Source: JBBDRX01 sp040905245 | GTDB lineage: Bacteria > Bacteroidota > Rhodothermia > Balneolales > Balneolaceae | Length of the DNA: 23,787 nt | Direction: 5' to 3' | Assembly (NCBI GenBank): GCA_040905245.1 | Contig: JBBDRX010000090.1 | Location: 1 to 23,787 of the forward strand | Shown here: positions 15,439 through 23,122 of the stretch, piece after piece | Layout: every line of letters begins with the position of its first letter | Position numbering within the stretch: the stretch's first letter is position 1 | The notes under the pieces: model-generated | The model's input: only the letters and a program-made list of their open reading frames with translations | Database searches by the model: none | What the model was told of the DNA's origin: nothing | Program-made: the position numbers and the translations under genes

Positions 15439-16617
15439 ATGAAGATCTGCGGTTCGTCCACGGAACATACTGATACAACGGGTTTTGTCACGATTCTGAG
15501 TAGTATAGATGATCGAAGACCTGTATGTGCGAGCGCTCTGAGCGGCCTGGTTCGGATCGCAATCCTGATGTTATTTCCCGCTCTGATCCCGAACCATCTC
15601 GAGGCGCAGGACTGGCGTCTTTCGGCAAGCTACTTTGTGGAGCATTTCGATTTAAACTATCAACGCTTTCCGGGGGGGGATCAACCTGCGGAATACACGC
15701 AGAAGGGAGGTCTTGAGCTGGAACTGGAACGCTACCTTTTGCATCGTCTCTATGTAGCGGTTTCTGCCAATGCGATTCTTCATAACCAGGAGACGGTTTT
15801 TTTGGGAGGTCCCGTAGATTTTAACCAGCTAAACCTTGGTGCTTCTCTCGGTTTTCAGGGTGGCCGGTTTGGAATTTACGGTGGAGTGCTGGCGGGCCGT
15901 CGATGGAACCTTCGTTTTCGCGGCCGTCAAAATGGTGAACCTGTAACGATCCGTCCAGAACCGTCGGGTTTGGAATCGGCCTGGACCACCGCTTTCCGGG
16001 GAGGGGCCAAGTACTATCTGCTTCGTTACTTGCGCTTGCACGCGGAGCTTGTTCATACAAATCATCTTCCGGGTCGGATTCGCCCGGCCGGAGCATCCGG
16101 GGGAACTCCCGAGGTGAGCTGGGCTGAATTTTCTCCCTGGTCTTTCCGTGTCGGATTCTCAATCAGTATTCCCTGGAGTGGAAGAAGGCGTGTGCACCGT
16201 ATCAATGAAACAGGTCGGTTGCCGGCTGTTATGGAGCTTTCGGGAGCCAATTTTCAGGCGCCGGTCGAGGATCCGGTTATCACCTCCCATTATGGCAGTC
16301 GATGGGGGCGGAACCATCAGGGGGTCGATCTTCGGGCGAGCCGACGGGACGATGTACTGGCAGCAGCCAGTGGTGTTGTGGTGGAAGCGGGTACGGCGTC
16401 TGGATACGGACAGATGATTCTGATTCGACATGCCAACGGCTATTCCACCCGGTACGCACATCTGAGCCGTATACGTGTACGCACCGGTCAGTCTGTCCGG
16501 CGGGGAGACCGAATTGGGCGTGCAGGCCGGTCTGGAAGTGCAACGGGTGTTCATCTTCACTTTGAACTTCTGCGGGATGGAGTTCCCGTTGACCCGAGTC
16601 GATATATCGATTTCTGA
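15439..16617 (+). CDS. Exported M23 (LytM) peptidase with N-terminal outer-membrane-barrel-like domain
   Basis: This encodes 392 residues. A hydrophobic stretch at 37-50 (LVRIAILMLFPALIP, then HLEAQ) looks like a signal peptide with an unusually long N-region. Residues about 58-245 are rich in alternating beta strands and glycine (LELELERYLLHRLYVAVSAN, GRFGIYGGVLAGRRWNLRF, WSFRVGFSISIPW), like an outer-membrane barrel. Residues 275-392 are a complete M23 domain: H293 and D297 (NHQGVDLRA), H341 (YAHLS) and H372-x-H374 (GVHLHFEL), so the zinc site of a glycyl-glycine or muropeptide endopeptidase is intact. The role is inferred to be peptidoglycan remodelling near the outer membrane. It starts with no gap after ettA and is convergent with the lipoprotein gene 24 bp downstream. 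Confidence 0.88.
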   Translation: MKICGSSTEHTDTTGFVTILSSIDDRRPVCASALSGLVRIAILMLFPALIPNHLEAQDWRLSASYFVEHFDLNYQRFPGGDQPAEYTQKGGLELELERYLLHRLYVAVSANAILHNQETVFLGGPVDFNQLNLGASLGFQGGRFGIYGGVLAGRRWNLRFRGRQNGEPVTIRPEPSGLESAWTTAFRGGAKYYLLRYLRLHAELVHTNHLPGRIRPAGASGGTPEVSWAEFSPWSFRVGFSISIPWSGRRRVHRINETGRLPAVMELSGANFQAPVEDPVITSHYGSRWGRNHQGVDLRASRRDDVLAAASGVVVEAGTASGYGQMILIRHANGYSTRYAHLSRIRVRTGQSVRRGDRIGRAGRSGSATGVHLHFELLRDGVPVDPSRYIDF

Positions 16618-16641
16618 CCTGAAAAGGCGTTCGGTTTGCGA

Positions 16642-18921
16642 TTATTCGATTCGGGTAATGACCAGTACCAGATCATCCTGGTCATTGACTGGCTGTGGAT
16701 TTCCATCCTGGAGGCGTTCAATGGTGAGAGACAGGGGAGTGTTTCCTGAAGCCTGAAACTCAAACAGAAGGGGAGTACCGTGAAGGAGTTCGTCAATCTC
16801 CCAGCTTGCATTCTGGTATGGCAGGGAGTCAAATAACCAGGGCCAGTTCCCCGGGTTGCCCTGGCTGCTTGCCATTCCTTCCTCTATGTCGGCCATATCG
16901 TAGCTTTCAAACCGGTCGTTGCTATGTTGCCATGCACTCTGTCCCGATACCTGGATAGCGGTCAGAAAGCCATCCAGCAGCTCTGGCATGGAATGTTCGG
17001 TACTATTCTCAATAGTCGACGTACCGGGTGCGCTCGTATTCATCTCCTGGAAGAATGAGTCTTGGTCCCCATTTGCAAACTTATCTGCAAGATAACGGTG
17101 AAAAAGCCAGGAAGCCCCGTAATAATGGCTGTTTTCACTCAGGGAAGTTGGCGTTCCATAGAGACTTCCTTCCGGGCTTGCTTCCAGGTATCCTTGTGCC
17201 CGGGTATGCACGGTGATCATTCCGTATCGTTCGAGATACTCTGAAGAGGTTGTCGGCCACATCTCCTGATAGGTAATGCGGTCGCTATCGGCAAGTCCGG
17301 AAGCTCGCCTGCTGGAGAGCTCCATTGCGATTTCGGCTGTTCCTTCTTCGATCCAGGAGTCGTTGTAGCCACGATTTCCATAGATGGCATATCCGTGGCT
17401 GGAGATGTGCTTTGCCTCATGAACCAGCATGCCTTTTGAAAAGTTATCGTCCGGTGACAGCATGAAGACAACTTCGGCTTCATTACTGTCTGTGCAGTAT
17501 AGATTACCTGACGTCGCCAGGTTTTCCTCAATGGGAAAGCGGTCGCATGCGCTGACGTAGGCTGCGGCACCCAAAATCATTTTCTCTTCTGGAATCTGAA
17601 GCAGAAGGATTCGCCCATTTTCATCAATATCATATGCCGGTCTGGATCCGTCGGCAAAATTCTGAGCCATCACAGAGGGCCCCAGCCCTCCAAAAGCATT
17701 ATCAATAATAGTCTTTCCGTGTTGGTTGTAGTAGTCAAAAAGCTCGTCCAGATCTGAGTCTTCTACTTCATCTGTGGTTCCTGTAACCTCTTTATCCTGA
17801 TAGTAAATCAGATGGTCGTCTGTCTTTCGGAGCTTGGCTTCGATGACCAATCGGTTACTACCGGAGGGGTTGCTTGCGTAAAAAGTTCGTGCTGAATCCG
17901 GTTCTGGCTGTGAATCTTCCATCAATCGCATTGAACCTGAAACGGGTGTGGTCGTCACGTTTACACCATCAAACCGGTTTCGTTCGGCTTCATGAAGTCG
18001 CCTGTGAGCTTCTGCAGTCGATTCCATTCGCTTTAATACCGAAGGGTGGAGAACCGGTTCGTCAGCAGAAGTTTTGAGTCTTCCGGTTCGTGACGGGATT
18101 TCCCCTGCGGAGGCAATCTGTTCACTTTCCGAAGATGCCGTAACAAGCAGCGTATCACTGACCATCGGTATGGAAGAGCCCAGCCCCCGGTTTGCCCGGC
18201 TCATGAGTGAAGCACGATAAACGGCTCCGTTTATTTCAGGAAGGGTTGCACTGCAAATATCCGGAAAGGATACTATTTCGGAATCGCCCGGCTGGAGGAG
18301 ACTCAAATCAGGGGACTCTTCACAGGTGGTGGTGTCTGGATCGTCCGGTTCATCCCCACCGGATTCAATGAAGTGAGCTGTGACAGATTTTTGAGTGTCT
18401 ACGGTTATAAAAACCGTTGCGTCAGTACCTTCAGTATTTCCTGTCCAGTTCTGGAAACGCCATCCCGATTCCGGATTTGCCGTCAGTTCCACTACAGTTC
18501 CGCTGTCGTAATCAGTATCGAGAGTCTGTTGTACAATCTGCTCCGAGACAACTCCCTGACCCTCCACATTCACCGAGAGCGGATAGGTTTTTACTTCAAA
18601 ATGGGCGATGATATCAAGGTCTGAATCTACGGTGATGGTGACCGGGTTCTCGGATCCCTCAATGTTCCCACCCCATTCGATAAATACCCACTCCTCTTTC
18701 GGGGTAGCTGTCAATTCAATCTCAGTACCTTCGGGCAATTCTCCTGCAGATGGAGAGACGGACCCACCCTCCTCCGGTTCAGGGTCCACAGACAGGGTAT
18801 AGGTCGTTCCGGCAGACTGGCCGGTTTCACCAGATCCAGGGGAGGTAGGCCCGGCATTGTCACTGCAGGCGTTGAGAAAGAAGACGAGAGAAAGGAGCAG
18901 AATCCTGTTCAACTGGCTCAT
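16642..18921 (-). CDS. Secreted lipoprotein with two InlB-type repeats and a gluzincin-like (HEXXH) protease domain
   Basis: This encodes 759 residues. The signal peptide ends in a lipobox (VFFLNAC, C19), so it is a lipoprotein, probably on the outer membrane. Two bacterial beta-repeats of the InlB/'divergent repeat' type follow at about 40-111 and 112-186, each with a ...EL/TAxPxxxWxFxxWxGNxEG...VTxHF pattern. After an acidic linker with several cysteines, the C-terminal domain has H501-E502-A-K-H505 (LVHEAKHISSHG) and, 20 residues on, WIEEGTAEIAMELS, where E526 is the probable third zinc ligand. This spacing fits the gluzincin clan, most like M30 (hyicolysin). Activity is inferred only. GAGGA lies about 10 bases before the ATG. 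It is divergent from the DUF4168 gene. Confidence 0.88.
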   Translation of the reverse strand: MSQLNRILLLSLVFFLNACSDNAGPTSPGSGETGQSAGTTYTLSVDPEPEEGGSVSPSAGELPEGTEIELTATPKEEWVFIEWGGNIEGSENPVTITVDSDLDIIAHFEVKTYPLSVNVEGQGVVSEQIVQQTLDTDYDSGTVVELTANPESGWRFQNWTGNTEGTDATVFITVDTQKSVTAHFIESGGDEPDDPDTTTCEESPDLSLLQPGDSEIVSFPDICSATLPEINGAVYRASLMSRANRGLGSSIPMVSDTLLVTASSESEQIASAGEIPSRTGRLKTSADEPVLHPSVLKRMESTAEAHRRLHEAERNRFDGVNVTTTPVSGSMRLMEDSQPEPDSARTFYASNPSGSNRLVIEAKLRKTDDHLIYYQDKEVTGTTDEVEDSDLDELFDYYNQHGKTIIDNAFGGLGPSVMAQNFADGSRPAYDIDENGRILLLQIPEEKMILGAAAYVSACDRFPIEENLATSGNLYCTDSNEAEVVFMLSPDDNFSKGMLVHEAKHISSHGYAIYGNRGYNDSWIEEGTAEIAMELSSRRASGLADSDRITYQEMWPTTSSEYLERYGMITVHTRAQGYLEASPEGSLYGTPTSLSENSHYYGASWLFHRYLADKFANGDQDSFFQEMNTSAPGTSTIENSTEHSMPELLDGFLTAIQVSGQSAWQHSNDRFESYDMADIEEGMASSQGNPGNWPWLFDSLPYQNASWEIDELLHGTPLLFEFQASGNTPLSLTIERLQDGNPQPVNDQDDLVLVITRIE

Positions 18922-19063
18922 GATTAATGGGTCCTCGTTGAACGAAATAATCTACCCCTCCTTGAGAAGAGTGTCAAATGGAGTCGACAGTTCGGTGAGC
19001 ATGTATGAAACGCAATGGTTATACTTGTATCAGACTCCTTTCAATCAACTTTGGAAATTTTTT

Positions 19064-19552
19064 ATGTCGATGGTTAAATCTGTTATTCTTTTTTTACTAC
19101 TGGGTTCTGTTAGTATCATGGATGGAGTGGCTCAACAGGCTCCGCCGGAATCCGCACCATCACAATCCGTTCTGAGTTCAGATGACATCTCGGATGAAGA
19201 GCTTCTCTCTTTTGTGGAGGCCTCTGATGCCATTCGTCCCATTCAGCTTCAGGTTCAGGAAGATATCCAGGGAGCCATCGAGGATCATGGTTTCACCATG
19301 GAGCGGTTCCAGGAGGTTATTATGGTTTTTCAGAACCCGGAGATGGATGTGGAGGAGTTTCTGACCGGAGACGAGGAAGAAGCGCTCGACAGGATGGAGC
19401 CGGTACTGATGGAGCTCGAGATGAATGCAAGAGACAGCATGATCGACGAGATCTCGTACAAGGGTCTGGAAGTGGAACGGTATCAGCAGATTTTTATGAC
19501 CCTTCAGCAGGATCCGGATCTGATGGAGCGGGTTCAAATGTTGTCGCAGTAA
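19064..19552 (+). CDS. DUF4168 domain exported protein
   Basis: This encodes 162 residues from the ATG at 19064. The frame is open further upstream to 18857, overlapping the divergent lipoprotein gene, but MSMVKSVILFLLLGSVSIMD is a clear signal peptide, with cleavage likely after GVAQ. The mature protein is acidic and helical and has two related segments (FVEASDAIRPIQLQVQEDIQ, then GFTMERFQEVIMVFQNPEM; later GLEVERYQQIFMTLQQDPDL), as in DUF4168 proteins. These are periplasmic proteins of unknown function common in Bacteroidota and marine proteobacteria. The tatA-like gene starts 28 bp downstream, so the two are likely co-transcribed. Confidence 0.82.
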   Translation: MSMVKSVILFLLLGSVSIMDGVAQQAPPESAPSQSVLSSDDISDEELLSFVEASDAIRPIQLQVQEDIQGAIEDHGFTMERFQEVIMVFQNPEMDVEEFLTGDEEEALDRMEPVLMELEMNARDSMIDEISYKGLEVERYQQIFMTLQQDPDLMERVQMLSQ

Positions 19553-19580
19553 TGGAAAAAGTAACAAGTCGGGAGTCGAT

Positions 19581-19802
19581 ATGGGTTCTTTTGGTGTAGT
19601 AGAGTGGCTGATCATTTTTCTGATTATTGTCCTGTTTTTCGGGGCAAAACGGATTCCCGGTATGGCAAGAGGCCTGGCTCAGGGGTATGTTGAATTTCGA
19701 AAGGCGAGAATGGACGATCCGTCCGATGAGGATTCCGACTCGATCTCAGATGAGTCGGCCTCGGAGAGTGAGAGAGAAGAGACCAGGTCCCGGGAGCAAT
19801 AA
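19581..19802 (+). CDS. tatA: TatA/TatE-family twin-arginine translocase subunit
   Basis: This is a 73-residue inner-membrane protein. It has one N-terminal transmembrane helix (VVEWLIIFLIIVLFFGAKRI), the conserved FGxKxxP hinge, an amphipathic helix (GMARGLAQGYVEFRKA) and a disordered acidic tail rich in D, S and E. That layout is diagnostic for TatA-type subunits, which oligomerise to let folded proteins cross the inner membrane. CGGGAG sits 8 bases before the ATG. No tatC is in the window, so the partner lies elsewhere; TatB is less likely given the short length. A T-rich run (19832-19838) after a very weak stem could end transcription. Confidence 0.92.
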   Translation: MGSFGVVEWLIIFLIIVLFFGAKRIPGMARGLAQGYVEFRKARMDDPSDEDSDSISDESASESEREETRSREQ

Positions 19803-19925
19803 CGTAACGTTTTATCCTATCCTGGTAGAGATTTTTTTCTGTGTTCAGGTGACAACATACGGGTACCAAAGTTGCCCGGGATTCATGTTGGAACACATCC
19901 TCTGTGGTCGATGGTTTCCTGCGAG

Positions 19926-21557
19926 TCAGATCAAATGGCTGCCGCTTCCCCGGATTTCCGACTTTTGAAATTCAAGGGTGAAGATGGTTCCGTTACCGTT
20001 GGACTCGTAAGTGTGTTCTGCGATCAGCTGTTGAGAGAGAACATCGATGAGGCTGAGGCCAAGTGAAGTGGATTCGATCTCGTCAAAATCGTCCGGAAGC
20101 CCGATACCATTATCTGCAACTACGAGGGAGATTCTGTTGTCCGATTCCTCCCATTGAAGGGATACCTTGATGTGGCCGGACTGACGATCGGGGAATGCGT
20201 GCTTCAGTGTGTTTGTGACCACCTCATTGACAATCAGTGAACAGGGAATCGCCTGGTTGATGTTCAGCTCCAGAGGCGCACAGTGAAAGTCGACCGAAAT
20301 CTTCTGCTCGGACTGGAACGTCTTCATGATGTTCCGAACCAGGGAGCGGATGTTTTCGGAGAACTCCAGCTTGGAGAAGCTTCTTGCTTCATAGAGCTGT
20401 TCATGGATTACCGCCATCGTTTGAATACGTGCGATGCTGTCGACCAGCCGGTCGGTTACTGAATCATTCTCCTCCTCGTGGACCTGAAGCTGCATCATGC
20501 CCGAGACAACTGCGAGATTATTTTTGACACGGTGGTGAATTTCGGCCAGCAACGTCTCTTTCTCCTGAAGGGATTCGAGAAGCTGTTGTTGGCGCTTTTC
20601 CAGTTCCTGCTCTCCGCGAATTTTCACGGTAACATCCCGGGAGTTGGCTACCAGCCCGGCAACGGCCGGATCTTCCAGCATATTGGTCAGTGTCGTTTCG
20701 ATCCATCGCCACTCCCCTTTTGCATTGATGAACCGAAATGGTTCAATCAGAATCTGCTCTCCGGGACTCAGTGACGACAAGACGGAGGCGATTCGCTCAC
20801 GATCGTTGTCATGAATATAACTCAGGGCATTGGTTCCAATAAAAGAGCGAGGTGGGATTCCCAACACCCGTTCCGAAGTAGGACTGACATAGACATAGTT
20901 TCCTTCCCGATCCAGAATAGCGATGAGATCCAGCCCGTCCTGGATTAGCGCCTTGAAGCGCTTTTCACTCCATTTCAGTTCCACTTCCGCCTGTTTGTGC
21001 GCACTGATGTTCTGGCTGATTCCGTAGAACCGAACGCATTCACCTTTTTCGAACTCCGGTTCTCCAATGGCGCGTATCCATCGTTCGTCCCCCTTGCCGC
21101 TGATGATTTCCAGCTCTACGTCAAACGGTTGCCCCCGTTCGATGGCATTTTCTGCAGCTGCCCGAAACTGATCCCTGTTTATCCCCTCCTTGAAGAGTTC
21201 GATGGTGCTCTCTACATCCGGCTCATAATCTTCTTCGAAACCATGAACCTCTTTGGTAATCGTGGACCAATGCAGGATCTCTTTCTGCATATCATACTCC
21301 CAGGTTCCAATCTGCGCGAGATGATACGCCTTCTCCAGACGCAGTTCCTTCTCCCGGAGCTGTTTCTCTTTTTCCCGAAGTTGTTCCTCCTTCTTCAGAA
21401 ATGACTGTTCTTTGTCTCCGGTGTTCTGCAATGGTTTTGTTTTGTTGGACTTGTCCGCTCCCATATCACTACCTGCTGTTACGTCTGTCTTGCTACGTGT
21501 TTTGTTATCAGCAGTCAAGCCAGAAGTCATAAAACAGAATAACTGTTTTTTATCCAT
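19926..21557 (-). CDS. Cytosolic PAS-PAS histidine kinase of the HisKA_2 family
   Basis: This is a 543-residue protein without signal peptide or membrane helices. A coiled coil at about 52-78 (KKEEQLREKEKQLREKELRL) leads into PAS1 (about 79-188, PAS_3-like: QIGTWEYDMQKEILHWS, ending YGISQNISAHKQAE) and PAS2 (about 195-315: DLIAILDREGNYVYVSPTSE). The HisKA_2 dimerisation segment LLAEIHHRVKNNLAVVSGMM carries the phospho-acceptor at H341/H342. The ATPase domain has the N box LIVNEVVTNTLKHAF (441-455), G1 box ADNGIGLP (481-488) and SLGLSL (498-503). The kinase is complete. No response regulator is adjacent, so it is an orphan; such kinases often pair with CheY-like or stress-response regulators. 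The ATG at 21555-21557 lacks a clear ribosome site, and starts at codons 10 or 32 are possible. Confidence 0.93.
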   Translation of the reverse strand: MDKKQLFCFMTSGLTADNKTRSKTDVTAGSDMGADKSNKTKPLQNTGDKEQSFLKKEEQLREKEKQLREKELRLEKAYHLAQIGTWEYDMQKEILHWSTITKEVHGFEEDYEPDVESTIELFKEGINRDQFRAAAENAIERGQPFDVELEIISGKGDERWIRAIGEPEFEKGECVRFYGISQNISAHKQAEVELKWSEKRFKALIQDGLDLIAILDREGNYVYVSPTSERVLGIPPRSFIGTNALSYIHDNDRERIASVLSSLSPGEQILIEPFRFINAKGEWRWIETTLTNMLEDPAVAGLVANSRDVTVKIRGEQELEKRQQQLLESLQEKETLLAEIHHRVKNNLAVVSGMMQLQVHEEENDSVTDRLVDSIARIQTMAVIHEQLYEARSFSKLEFSENIRSLVRNIMKTFQSEQKISVDFHCAPLELNINQAIPCSLIVNEVVTNTLKHAFPDRQSGHIKVSLQWEESDNRISLVVADNGIGLPDDFDEIESTSLGLSLIDVLSQQLIAEHTYESNGNGTIFTLEFQKSEIRGSGSHLI

Positions 21558-21742
21558 CCGTCAAAACAGGTCTGAAGCTTCGGGAAACGTGTGGACGCTG
21601 AGCCGGAGGATACAGCGAAAGTACGTCTGACGAAACGATGATGGCTGGGAATAACGGCAACAGCCGGGTGAGGCATTGTGCCAGAATCTGAGAATAGAAA
21701 AAGCATGAAATTATTTTTTGGAGAACGAGTCACCGCTTCTTA

Positions 21743-21784
21743 ATTTAGACGCGGTCTAAATAAAAGTATAGATTCAGTCTAAAT
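21743..21784 (+). promoter_or_regulatory. Tandem dyad operator overlapping a candidate promoter for the DUF4856-imelysin operon
   Basis: Site 1 is ATTTAGAC-GCG-GTCTAAAT (21743-21761), a perfect 8-bp dyad. Site 2 (21766-21784) keeps the right arm GTCTAAAT exactly and matches five of eight bases in the left arm; the centres are 23 bp apart. TTTAGA (21744-21749) and TATAGA (21767-21772), spaced by 17, could be -35 and -10 hexamers, so site 1 covers the -35 and site 2 the -10. Size and symmetry resemble metal-regulator boxes (DtxR/MntR type), but the regulator is not identified. Elsewhere in 21558-21863 I see no gene; the rest is probable leader. Confidence 0.6.
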
Positions 21785-21863
21785 AAGCACGTCAGGTATC
21801 GGTGTCGGTGATAAGCCCACGCTGGCCTGCAACCCAGAACTTCTAAACTCTTTGATACGAGGC

Positions 21864-23105
21864 ATGAACCATTCAAAACGACTTCTTTATTCAGTACTTC
21901 CTCTCATCCTTCTTTTTACTGCAGTTTCCTGTGGAACCGAATCCAACGGTGAAGCGGACCTGAACGAGCCGCCAACGTACACATTTGAAAGGGGTGGCCA
22001 GAGTAGTGTTTCATTTACCGGCCAAACGACTCGAATTCAAATGGGGGACGAACTCTTTTTGGCCATGAGTGATTTTGAGAATACCACGGAAGAGCTTCTG
22101 CTTCAGATGTACAGAAATGCAACGGCAGACGGTGGCGATGCGGATCCATGGTCAGATGATGATCTGAATGAGTCCGGCAAGAGCATCAAAAGCAAAGTCG
22201 CGGCTTCGGCAGACTACTTCTCTTCAAATGCGACCGAGAGCGCAACCATCAAAAATCAGTTTGAAGAGTGGCTCTCCGCACAGGTGGACGAAGTCTTTCC
22301 CAATCGGGACGTACCGGCTCAACCCGGTGTTGCCGGACAGATTGCTGACGGATCCAGCACTCGTTATGTAAGCGGGGAGGGCCTGGAGTACAACCAGCTG
22401 GTAAACAAATCCCTGATTGGCGCGCTGATGGCCGATCAGATGCTGAATAACTATTTGAGTGAAGCGGTTCTGGATACCGGGACCAACCGGGAAGCGAACG
22501 ATGATGGTGAAGTGGAAGAGGGTTCATCGTATACCACAATGGAGCACAAGTGGGATGAAGCATACGGATACATTTATGGTACATCGCAGAATCCGGCCAA
22601 TCCAAACCAGACGATTGGAGAGGACGACCGGTTTCTGAACAAATATACCGGGCAGGTGAGTGAAGATGAGGACTTTTCAAGTCTGACGACAGATATTTTC
22701 AATGCCTTTAAAAAGGGCCGCGCGGCCATTGTTGCAGGCGAGTATGAAATACGGGGCCAACAGGCCGACATTATTCGCGAGGCCATTTCGACGGTGATTG
22801 GTGTTCGGGCAGTCTTCTACCTGCAGGCTGGGAAGAGCCAGCTCGAGGGAGAGTCACCGCAGTACGGGTCGGCCTTTCACTCCGTGTCGGAAGGGTATGG
22901 TTTTGTTTACAGTCTGCAGTTTACCCGTGAGCCGGGTACCGGACAGCCCTACCTGAGCCACGACGAAGTCAACGACCTCTTGTCCCGGCTGTTGGGGGAT
23001 GGGGAGAACGGGCTGTGGGATGTAACACCCGAAACCCTGGAGGAATTGTCACAGGAGATTGCCGACCGGTTCGACTTTACCGTCGAAGAGGCTGCCAGTA
23101 ACTAA
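21864..23105 (+). CDS. DUF4856 domain lipoprotein
   Basis: This encodes 413 residues from the ATG at 21864; an in-frame TTG at 21852 is less likely. The signal peptide ends in a lipobox (LFTAVSCG, C23). The mature protein is helical and acidic. DUF4856 signatures include GQTTRIQMGDEL, EWLSAQVDEVFPN, LEYNQLVNKSLIGALMADQM, the histidine-containing MEHKWDEAYGYIYG and SEGYGFVYSLQF. This family is related in fold and context to imelysin proteins and is frequently encoded next to them in Bacteroidota. The imelysin gene begins 17 bp later, so they form an operon behind the tandem operator. A role in metal (iron or copper) or heme capture at the cell surface is inferred from context only. Confidence 0.9.
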   Translation: MNHSKRLLYSVLPLILLFTAVSCGTESNGEADLNEPPTYTFERGGQSSVSFTGQTTRIQMGDELFLAMSDFENTTEELLLQMYRNATADGGDADPWSDDDLNESGKSIKSKVAASADYFSSNATESATIKNQFEEWLSAQVDEVFPNRDVPAQPGVAGQIADGSSTRYVSGEGLEYNQLVNKSLIGALMADQMLNNYLSEAVLDTGTNREANDDGEVEEGSSYTTMEHKWDEAYGYIYGTSQNPANPNQTIGEDDRFLNKYTGQVSEDEDFSSLTTDIFNAFKKGRAAIVAGEYEIRGQQADIIREAISTVIGVRAVFYLQAGKSQLEGESPQYGSAFHSVSEGYGFVYSLQFTREPGTGQPYLSHDEVNDLLSRLLGDGENGLWDVTPETLEELSQEIADRFDFTVEEAASN

Positions 23106-23122
23106 CCAACCGGAAAAGTAGA

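Noticed and set aside
19803..19925. Terminator after tatA
   Set aside because: A T run exists at 19832-19838, but the preceding stem is only about four pairs, too weak to call.
20997..21404. 135-codon plus-strand open frame
   Set aside because: It lies antisense inside the histidine kinase gene, whose PAS and kinase motifs are clear; the translated product has no domain features.
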